Shown here: positions 5,913 to 10,558 of the stretch, piece after piece
Numbering within the stretch: the stretch's first letter is position 1
How the letters are laid out: each line of letters starts with the position of its first letter
From: an uncultured Eubacteriales bacterium
GTDB taxonomy: Bacteria > Bacillota > Clostridia > Oscillospirales > Acutalibacteraceae
Assembly (NCBI GenBank): GCA_934630995.1
Contig: CAKTXU010000030.1
Location: forward strand, 1 to 10,558
Reading direction: 5' to 3'
Length of the DNA stretch: 10,558 bases
The notes under the pieces: model-generated
Told to the model about the DNA's origin: nothing
The model's input: only the letters and a program-made list of their open reading frames with translations
The model's database searches: none
Made by a program: the position numbers and the translations under genes

Positions 5913-6635
5913 TCACAATTTGATATACAAGGCAAACTGCCGTTTCCCCACGTTGTGCCGTTCCACACGGCGGAACAAGGGGGAGGAAAAGCTCTGGTCC
6001 TTGTCGGAACAGATAGCGGCGGCTCCGCCCGGCTTCAGCACCGGCGCCAGGCTGTCAAGCAGGCCCGACGCTTTCACGGCCCCCTCCCCCTGCCAGGCGG
6101 TCAGCCCTCCATAGGGTACGTCGGTTATCGCCATATCCGCTTCTATGCCCATTCCCAGGCGGGATTCGCTGACGGGGGCCAGGGCGTCGGCCTGAAACAC
6201 ACGAATATCCGGATTATCTCCCCTCTCCAGCAGGCTTTCCAGCCGCCGGGTGCTATCAGCCGCCTGCCGATAGGACCCCCTTCCGTACTGCGCGTAATGA
6301 GAAAGCAGCTCCTCACGCCGGGCTTGCAGTCCCTGCCGCGTCAGCAGGGAAAGGTTGGCCCGGGCCAGACCCACCGCTCTCTCATCGCAGTCGGACCCGA
6401 TTAGGGCCGCTATTTTGTCCCGGCGGATAAAGCCCAGGACGGTGAGCAGGCTGCCCGCCCCGCAGCAGGGATCATAGATACTCAGTCCCGTTTCCCTGCC
6501 CAGATGAGCGGCGCACCGGCCGAACAGCTCCAGCCCCAGCCGGACGGGAAAATGAGTGAACCCCGGCCCGCCCCGCAGCACCCGCCCGGGGGCAAAACCG
6601 CTGTAATCCCCGTCCGGCCCATAGAGATAGTTCAT
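5913..6635 (-). CDS. AviRa-like 23S rRNA (guanine-N2) methyltransferase
   Basis: A 240-residue class I SAM-dependent methyltransferase. Motif I is IYDPCCGAGSLLTVLG (53-68), motif II has acidic SDCDE (81-85), and motif IV is TDVPYGG (171-177). The string SLLTVLGFIRRDKI...SDCDERAVGLARANLSLL, the segment YGRGSYRQAADSTRRLESLL (117-136) and TDVPYGGLTAWQG resemble, as I recall it, AviRa of Streptomyces viridochromogenes. AviRa methylates G2535 of 23S rRNA and gives avilamycin resistance. The identification rests on memory of that sequence, not a search. The start is ATG 6635-6633 with GAGGGAG about 8 bases upstream. It sits 13 bases after the ACT gene and 15 before the GNAT gene, in an operon. The real target base, and whether it confers resistance here, are inferred. 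An alternative is another N2-guanine or RlmL/TrmG10-like RNA methyltransferase. Confidence 0.8.
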   Translation of the reverse strand: MNYLYGPDGDYSGFAPGRVLRGGPGFTHFPVRLGLELFGRCAAHLGRETGLSIYDPCCGAGSLLTVLGFIRRDKIAALIGSDCDERAVGLARANLSLLTRQGLQARREELLSHYAQYGRGSYRQAADSTRRLESLLERGDNPDIRVFQADALAPVSESRLGMGIEADMAITDVPYGGLTAWQGEGAVKASGLLDSLAPVLKPGGAAAICSDKDQSFSSPLFRRVERHNVGKRQFALYIKL

Positions 6636-6648
6636 CCCGCTCGCTCCC

Positions 6649-7020
6649 TCATCCCGTTATCCGGCAGCCCGTGCGCGTCAGCGCGTCGGCCGTCTCCTCC
6701 AGCCGTTCCCCGCGCACCAGGATATAATCGGTGTCAAAGGTAGAGACGGCAAACACGCTTATCCCCCGTTCCGCCAGGGGACACAGCAGGCTGGACAATA
6801 CCCCCACCAGGGAAAAATCCAGCGGTCCCCTGACGCGCAGGGCCCGGAACCCGTCCTCCCGGGCCAGACAGTCCGCCGGCACTTTATCGGAAGGGCAGAC
6901 CAGGGACAGCTCTTCGTCCGTTCGGGCAAGAAAAAACAGGCCTTGCGCGGCATCGGACCAATCCTCCCACCGCGCGGGCTTACAAATCGACAGCGCTGCA
7001 TCCAGTATCTCCAGTTCCAT
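6649..7020 (-). CDS. ACT-domain protein (ACT_7/CASTOR-like)
   Basis: A 123-residue cytoplasmic protein with a probable amino-acid-binding ACT domain. The C-terminal half reads GFRALRVRGPLDFSLVGVL followed by AERGISVFAVSTFDTDYILV. This is the typical ACT_7 beta-alpha-beta pattern in small stand-alone bacterial proteins that resemble the arginine sensor CASTOR. The N-terminal half (about 1-55) looks like a second, diverged ACT-like repeat. It has no catalytic domain, so a sensory or regulatory role is inferred; the ligand is unknown. The start is ATG 7020-7018, with GGAAGGA 9 bases upstream; a longer frame up to 7071 lacks a ribosome binding site. It is the first gene of the run leading to the AviRa-like gene. 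A hairpin lies 35 bases before its start, with no room for a clear promoter in between. Confidence 0.8.
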   Translation of the reverse strand: MELEILDAALSICKPARWEDWSDAAQGLFFLARTDEELSLVCPSDKVPADCLAREDGFRALRVRGPLDFSLVGVLSSLLCPLAERGISVFAVSTFDTDYILVRGERLEETADALTRTGCRITG

Positions 7021-7052
7021 CCCGCTTTTCCTTCCTTTTTTATCTGCAAAAC

Positions 7053-7093
7053 AAAGGGGGCGGCACATCATCCTTCAACGATGCGTCACCCCC
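7053..7093 (-). terminator. Terminator or attenuator between Cys-rich protein gene and ACT gene
   Basis: Minus-strand hairpin: GGGGG at 7093-7089 pairs with CCCCC at 7060-7056. The helix continues to about 14 bp with two G-U pairs and one mismatch, and TTTGTTTT follows. It should end the 7121-7354 transcript, but partial readthrough would supply the ACT - methyltransferase - GNAT genes. Confidence 0.65.
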
Positions 7094-7120
7094 TTCCCTA
7101 CATTCTATTGTCCGGCAGGC

Positions 7121-7354
7121 TCAGTCTTCCTTGGTATCGCCGGCAGGCTCCTCGGCCGCGGGCTCCTCCCCGCAGCAGCAGTCATCGTCACAGCCGCAGT
7201 CGTCCAGATCGTAGTCAAACCGATCATTGTACCGGCAGAGCGCCTGCTTCTTTGCCTTGGCGCGGAGCACCAGCACGGCGACGGTGGTCAGCGCGGCGAC
7301 AACAGCCGCCAGTACCACGATGAAGGTAAGTTTGGAGGTCTTATTGTCTTTCAT
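7121..7354 (-). CDS. Small membrane protein with Cys/Asp-rich tail
   Basis: A 77-residue protein of unknown function. A short basic N-terminus (KDNKTSK) leads into one hydrophobic helix (about 9-30). A basic patch RAKAKK follows (31-36), then a strongly acidic tail containing LDDCGCDDDCCCGEE (50-64) and Pro/Ala/Glu repeats. Six cysteines (40, 53, 55, 59, 60, 61) amid aspartates suggest metal binding or redox chemistry. The flanking charges are ambiguous but favour the tail on the cytoplasmic side. The start is ATG 7354-7352 with AAAGG 10 bases upstream; an upstream TTG at 7363 is less likely. It has a near-consensus promoter (7468-7440) and is followed by a terminator-like hairpin. Similar small proteins probably occur in related Clostridia, but I cannot name a family. 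Confidence 0.75.
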   Translation of the reverse strand: MKDNKTSKLTFIVVLAAVVAALTTVAVLVLRAKAKKQALCRYNDRFDYDLDDCGCDDDCCCGEEPAAEEPAGDTKED

Positions 7355-7439
7355 CACTATCAAGCCTTTCTATTACTTTTCTCAGTCTCTTCTTATCTCC
7401 GGCACAGCCACGCCGGTAGTATCCCCTGCTTGTGACTTC

Positions 7440-7468
7440 ATCATACCGCGCAGCGGCGGCGAAGTCAA
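7440..7468 (-). promoter_or_regulatory. Promoter of the Cys-rich small membrane protein
   Basis: TTGACT (7468-7463), exactly 17-base spacer, TATGAT (7445-7440) on the minus strand, just past the nagA stop codon. The leader of about 80 bases holds a small CCGGC/GCCGG-type hairpin (about 7400-7416). It matches no riboswitch I know. Confidence 0.8.
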
Positions 7469-7484
7469 GAAAACCGGCGGATTG

Positions 7485-8630
7485 TTACAGATTATTTACC
7501 ATTACCCGCCCTTTTACGACAACCAGACGAACCTCCATATTCTCGCCGAGCGCCACCAGGTCGGCCAGCTTCCCCTCCTCGATGGAGCCGGTATCCCCGT
7601 CGGCCCGGATGGCTCTGGCGGGATTGATGGTCACCGCCTTCAGCGCCGTCCGGAAGGGAACGCCGAACCGAAGCAGGTTGCAAAGCTCCTCGTGGAGATT
7701 CGATGTGGAGGCGGCGATGGTGCCGTCGGACAGCAACGCCTTGCCGTCCCGGACATAAACCGGCTGACCGCCCAAATCGTACTCCCCGTCCCGGAAGGAG
7801 GCCGCCCGCATGGAATCACTGACCACCACGGCATTGTCCTCCCCCAGCATTTCAAAGGCAATCCGCAGGGCGGCGGGATGGATGTGGAAGCCGTCGCAGA
7901 TAAGCTCCCCCCGTACCCCCAGGCGGCGGGCAGTATCGAATATCGCCCCCACCACGCCCGGCTCCCGATGGGTCAGTCCGGTCATAGCGTTGAACAGATG
8001 GGTGGCATGGCGGATACCCCAGCCGATGGCCGCCATTGCGTCGTCGTATCCCGCTGCCGTATGGGCAATGGAGACGGTGCAGAGCGGCTCCACCTCCTTG
8101 ACAAAGGCCTCGGCGCCCGGCGTCTCGGGCGCAATATCCACCAGCTTGATACAACCCCCGCAGCCCTCGTACAGCCGTCGAAACTCCGCCGGATCGGGAT
8201 TGCGGACATAGGCGCCGTTCTGCGCCCCTTTTTTGGATAGGGCGATATAGGGTCCCTCCATATTGACACCGTGGGCGTACGCCCCGGGCAGCCTGTTCTT
8301 CTCCGCCTGTACATTGGCGAAGATTTTCTGGAGCTCTTCAAAGGGGAGGGTCATGGAGGTGGGACAGAAGGAGGTGACGCCGTGGCGGACGAGTGTGGAG
8401 GAAATGGTCCCCAGCGCCTCGGGCGTCGCGTCTCCTGTGTCCGCCCCGCCGCAGCCGTGAATGTGGATATCGATAAAGCCGGGAACAAGAGTACATCCGG
8501 CCAGATCCAGCGACTCCCCCTCCTCCGTCAGCGCGGGGGCCACGCGGCGTATTCTCTCCCCTTCAAGGGCGACCTCCGCCCGGCAGGGCTCAAAATCCGC
8601 CCCGTAGACGGTAGCATTTTTCAGCAGCAT
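7485..8630 (-). CDS. nagA: N-acetylglucosamine-6-phosphate deacetylase
   Basis: Cytoplasmic amidohydrolase that removes acetate from GlcNAc-6-phosphate to give glucosamine-6-phosphate, in amino-sugar use or cell-wall recycling. It has 381 residues, a normal length. Counting from ATG 8630: the metal motif is GFIDIHIHGCGG with His56 and His58, then EGPY with metal ligand Glu125, SIAHTAAGYDDA with His190, HATHLFNAMTGL with His211, CDGFHIHP, and VVVSDSM with catalytic Asp272. These match Glu131, His195, His216 and Asp273 of E. coli NagA. ATG 8630 has AAAGGA 11 bases upstream; an in-frame GTG at 8639 is only 2 bases from it and is less likely. No nagB or PTS gene is adjacent. Its promoter is at 8722-8693, with a palindromic operator candidate between promoter and start. 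Confidence 0.95.
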   Translation of the reverse strand: MLLKNATVYGADFEPCRAEVALEGERIRRVAPALTEEGESLDLAGCTLVPGFIDIHIHGCGGADTGDATPEALGTISSTLVRHGVTSFCPTSMTLPFEELQKIFANVQAEKNRLPGAYAHGVNMEGPYIALSKKGAQNGAYVRNPDPAEFRRLYEGCGGCIKLVDIAPETPGAEAFVKEVEPLCTVSIAHTAAGYDDAMAAIGWGIRHATHLFNAMTGLTHREPGVVGAIFDTARRLGVRGELICDGFHIHPAALRIAFEMLGEDNAVVVSDSMRAASFRDGEYDLGGQPVYVRDGKALLSDGTIAASTSNLHEELCNLLRFGVPFRTALKAVTINPARAIRADGDTGSIEEGKLADLVALGENMEVRLVVVKGRVMVNNL

Positions 8631-8648
8631 CTGCGTCACGATCCTTTC

Positions 8649-8664
8649 ATTAAAGCGCTCTAAT
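8649..8664. promoter_or_regulatory. Palindromic operator candidate upstream of nagA
   Basis: ATTAAAGCGCTCTAAT is a 16-base palindrome with 7 of 8 pairs and a central CG. It resembles LacI/CcpA-type sites but differs from the cre consensus at the outer TG/CA positions. It lies between the nagA promoter and the ribosome binding site, where bound protein would block elongation or initiation. Confidence 0.45.
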
Positions 8665-8692
8665 AAAAATAGGTTTTGTTCCGCCGCCTACT

Positions 8693-8722
8693 ATTATACA
8701 GCAGTAAGGGAAAAATTTACAA
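8693..8722 (-). promoter_or_regulatory. Promoter of nagA
   Basis: TTGTAA (8722-8717), 18-base spacer, perfect TATAAT (8698-8693) on the minus strand. The leader is about 55 bases and includes the palindrome at 8649-8664. The remaining 8723-8841 holds no convincing gene or signal. Confidence 0.75.
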
Positions 8723-8841
8723 GCCCCGCTTTTTCCCGCAGTCATTCCGTCTGCCGTTTATCCGCCCGTCCCCCTCCCCACGGTACACAAGGAGCAACGC
8801 GTCGTTCAGGGAAAACGGAGCCAGTCGCAGCCGCAAGCCGA

Positions 8842-8875
8842 CGCCATCCGCTATCCAAACAGATAGCGGATGGCG
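8842..8875. repeat. Perfect 14-bp inverted repeat spanning the patatin gene stop codon
   Basis: Arms 8842-8855 and 8862-8875 are perfectly complementary with a 6-base loop. One arm lies in the last codons of the patatin gene and the other covers and passes the TAG at 8853-8851. No U run follows on either strand, so it is not a standard intrinsic terminator. It could protect the mRNA 3' end, act with Rho, or be part of a repeat element. Confidence 0.7.
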
Positions 8876-9726
8876 GACAGCTCCGCCCTTGCGCAGTCGT
8901 AGCCCGCCTCCATGCAGGCCGCCATATGCTCGAAGGTGAGCAGCCCCGCCTCCCTGGGCAATTCCGGATGGAGCAGCAGCCGTTCCTTGGTGGATACCAG
9001 CTCCTTGAGCCGGCTGCTCATGATGGTGAAAGCATGGGAGGCCACTCCGATGAGATTTTCCGTTTCCGGCATGGTGTATTCCTCGGATACGTCCACAGCC
9101 AGAATTTCCCTTTCCCCCGCGGCGGCCAGCAGGTTGACCGGCAGGTTGTCCGTAATGCCCCCGTCCACCAAACAGCCGCTGTCCATGACCTTGGGACGAA
9201 ACACCCCGGGGACAGAGGCGCTGGCCCGCATGGCCGCGCAAAGCAGCGCCTCACTCTGCCACCGCACGCAGGGCAGAGGCCGCGCCGTACGGGTATCGCT
9301 GCAATATACCACCGTGTCCCCGGTCCGGATATCCACCGCCGGAATGAGAACCCCCATCCCGGAAGCCCGTATCGTGCCGCGTACCGTCATGCCTCCCGTC
9401 AAACCGCAGAGGAATTTTTCCAGCCGTTCTCCCTTGATGAGGCCCTGCGCCGTGGGTGTACGAAAGGTCAGAAACTGAAACACCGCCCGCAGCAGTCCCA
9501 GATAATCGGGATCGATGAGCTGCTTCCCCCTTTTCTGCAATCCCCTCACCAAATCGCAGAGCCGTTTTGCCGGCAATCCGGCGGCGTATAAGCCTCCGAC
9601 GATAGCGCCCGCGCTGGCGCCCGCCACCACGCGCGGCCGCAGCCCCGCCTCCTCCAGCGCCAGCAAAACCCCTGCGTGAGCGGCGCCGCGTGTGCCGCCT
9701 CCCGCCAGTGCGATACCGAAGCCCAT
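8851..9726 (-). CDS. Patatin-like phospholipase
   Basis: A 291-residue serine lipid acyl hydrolase of the bacterial patatin (RssA-like) family. The oxyanion motif is GGGTRG (9-14), the nucleophile motif is GASAG with Ser38, and the catalytic Asp188 is in LVDGGITDNLPV, completing the Ser-Asp dyad. It has no signal peptide or secretion domain, so it probably acts on membrane lipids from the cytoplasmic side. The substrate is not determinable. The start is ATG 9726-9724, with AAAGGAG 11 bases upstream; overlapping ATGs at 9730 and 9737 are out of frame. It stands alone, divergent from guaA; I see no confident promoter for it in 9727-9850. Its stop codon is buried in a 14-bp hairpin. Confidence 0.93.
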   Translation of the reverse strand: MGFGIALAGGGTRGAAHAGVLLALEEAGLRPRVVAGASAGAIVGGLYAAGLPAKRLCDLVRGLQKRGKQLIDPDYLGLLRAVFQFLTFRTPTAQGLIKGERLEKFLCGLTGGMTVRGTIRASGMGVLIPAVDIRTGDTVVYCSDTRTARPLPCVRWQSEALLCAAMRASASVPGVFRPKVMDSGCLVDGGITDNLPVNLLAAAGEREILAVDVSEEYTMPETENLIGVASHAFTIMSSRLKELVSTKERLLLHPELPREAGLLTFEHMAACMEAGYDCARAELSAIRYLFG

Positions 9727-9867
9727 CCATCCCCCATCTCCTTTCCTCGCTCATTCGCCTATGCTACAGCATTCGGGACGGGACAGGGTGTTTATGACGC
9801 TTCCGTTGCTTCCTCGCCCTTTTCAGAGGAGAACATCAGTATTTTTCTTTTTCTTTGGACCATTTTA

Positions 9868-9876
9868 TGGTATAAT
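9868..9876 (+). promoter_or_regulatory. Extended -10 promoter of guaA
   Basis: TGGTATAAT with perfect TATAAT at 9871-9876 and no good -35 hexamer. The same 13-base string TTATGGTATAATA precedes citrate synthase at 3571-3583. The start would be near 9883, giving a leader of about 25 bases, too short for a purine riboswitch. Confidence 0.7.
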
Positions 9877-9908
9877 ACTTTCCGACAACAAACGATAGGA
9901 GATTGTGT

Positions 9909-10558
9909 ATGAAACAGGATATGATCGTCATTCTCGATCTCGGCAGCACAGAAAATACCGCGGTGGCCCGCGCCATCCGCGCTCTGGGGGTCTACAGTGA
10001 AATCTATCCCCACGACATCACCCTGGAAGAACTCCGTGCTCTGCCCAATGTCCGGGGCGTCATTCTCAGCGGCGGGGAGAACCGGGTGGTGGATGGGCAA
10101 GCCGTCGATATTTATCCTGCCTTGTATGACTGCGGCCTGCCCATGCTGGCGGTAAATCACGGCAGCGCCCGCTGCCCCGACGCCCTCCCCGCCTGGCCCG
10201 CAGAGGATAAGGCTTTGGTGGATTTTCTGCGTCCCTTTGTCTTCGAGGTCTGCCATGCCGAGGCCAACTGGAACATGAAGAATTTCGTCGCCGATCAGGT
10301 GGAGCTGGTCAGACGGCAGGTCGGAGGAAAAAAGGTCCTGCTGGCTCTGTCCGGCGGAGTAGACAGCTCGGTGGTGGCGGCCCTGCTGCTGCGCGCCGTG
10401 GGCAGTCAGCTCACCTGTGTGCATGTCAACCACGGCCTGCTCCGCAAGGGTGAACCCGAGCAGGTGGTACGGGTTTTCCGCGATAATCTGGGGGCCAATC
10501 TGGTGTATGTGGACGCCGCGGATCGGTTTTTGAACAAGCTGGCGGGGGTAGCGGACCC
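9909..10558 (+). CDS. guaA: GMP synthase with degenerate, shortened glutamine amidotransferase domain; C-terminus beyond window
   Basis: Makes GMP from XMP with ATP and ammonia in purine synthesis. 216 codons are visible and the frame is open at the right edge. ATG 9909 follows AGGAG by 7 bases. The ATP-pyrophosphatase domain is intact: the PP-loop is LALSGGVDSSVV (145-156), followed by VHVNHGLLRKGEPEQV. The preceding amidotransferase domain starts normally (MIVILDLGSTENT, SGGENRVVDG) but has LAVNHGSA (80-87) where the catalytic Cys motif G-x-C-x-G belongs. It then jumps to FVFEVCHAEANWNMKNF (110-126), the normal linker into the synthetase. SGGVDSS begins at residue 148, against about 235 in E. 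coli GuaA, so roughly 85-90 residues including the His-x-Glu pair are missing. It probably uses free ammonia or a partner glutaminase. I recall similar short GuaA proteins in other gut Clostridia, which argues against a local frameshift. Confidence 0.93.
   Translation, partial: MKQDMIVILDLGSTENTAVARAIRALGVYSEIYPHDITLEELRALPNVRGVILSGGENRVVDGQAVDIYPALYDCGLPMLAVNHGSARCPDALPAWPAEDKALVDFLRPFVFEVCHAEANWNMKNFVADQVELVRRQVGGKKVLLALSGGVDSSVVAALLLRAVGSQLTCVHVNHGLLRKGEPEQVVRVFRDNLGANLVYVDAADRFLNKLAGVAD

Noticed and set aside
7355..7439. Riboswitch in the leader of the Cys-rich membrane protein gene
   Set aside because: Only one short hairpin is evident and no known riboswitch core could be matched.
7227..8240. 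337-codon open frame on the plus strand opposite nagA and the Cys-rich gene
   Set aside because: Shadow of GC-rich minus-strand genes with clear motifs; it spans two real genes and has no translation signals.
8717..9241. 174-codon minus-strand frame running through the patatin 3' end
   Set aside because: Out of frame with the catalytic motifs of the patatin gene, with no start signal; treated as a shadow.
9877..9908. Purine riboswitch ahead of guaA
   Set aside because: The leader between the -10 element and the start codon is only about 25-30 bases, too short for an aptamer.
10254..10262. His-Ala-Glu in GuaA (residues 116-118) as a surviving amidotransferase His-x-Glu
   Set aside because: It lies in the linker that aligns with the conserved C-x-C/A-E-x-x-W segment of normal GuaA, not with the catalytic HPE.
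9792..10433. 213-codon minus-strand frame opposite guaA
   Set aside because: It covers the guaA promoter and start and has no recognisable domain; the plus frame has the PP-loop.

Overview
The window reads as a chromosomal segment of a Gram-positive anaerobe of the class Clostridia, most like the Oscillospiraceae/Ruminococcaceae of the gut. This is inferred from the GC-rich coding sequence, strong GGAGG-type ribosome binding sites, sigma-A-type promoters, a class A RNase P RNA, a clostridial-type citrate synthase and a clostridial-looking short GuaA. There is no rRNA, tRNA, CRISPR array or transposase. The species cannot be fixed by reading alone.

Layout: (a) 1-2215, minus strand: an ABC exporter subunit with an unusual N-terminal extension (cut by the window edge), preceded by a Gfo/Idh/MocA oxidoreductase. 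(b) 2235-2687, minus: RNase P RNA with its own promoter and a hairpin terminator. (c) 2719-2919, minus: a self-contained small transcription unit for a 25-residue peptide. (d) 2959-3506, minus: an ElaA/YjcF-like acetyltransferase with a promoter divergent from (e) a plus-strand citrate synthase at 3637-4998. (f) 5012-5098: back-to-back hairpins terminating the converging transcripts. (g) 5097-7468, minus: a mini sortase-signal-like membrane protein, a GNAT acetyltransferase, an AviRa-like 23S rRNA methyltransferase, an ACT-domain protein and a Cys/Asp-rich small membrane protein. (h) 7485-8722, minus: nagA with promoter and a palindromic operator candidate. (i) 8851-9726, minus: a patatin-like lipid hydrolase. 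(j) 9909 to the right edge, plus: guaA.

The genes do not form one pathway. They are housekeeping functions (RNase P, citrate synthase, GMP synthase, GlcNAc-6-P deacetylase) mixed with small accessory proteins. The closest thing to a functional cluster is ACT protein - AviRa-like methyltransferase - GNAT (7020 to 5460), with gaps of about 13-15 bases.

Most interesting points: guaA encodes an amidotransferase domain about 85-90 residues shorter than normal, with no catalytic cysteine and no His-x-Glu of the triad. A chromosomal AviRa-like gene suggests an intrinsic rRNA modification of the kind linked to orthosomycin resistance. A 25-codon ORF has its own promoter, ribosome binding site and terminator. 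A very small protein carries a sortase-like sorting signal but has no ectodomain. No gene-free stretch exceeds 300 bases.
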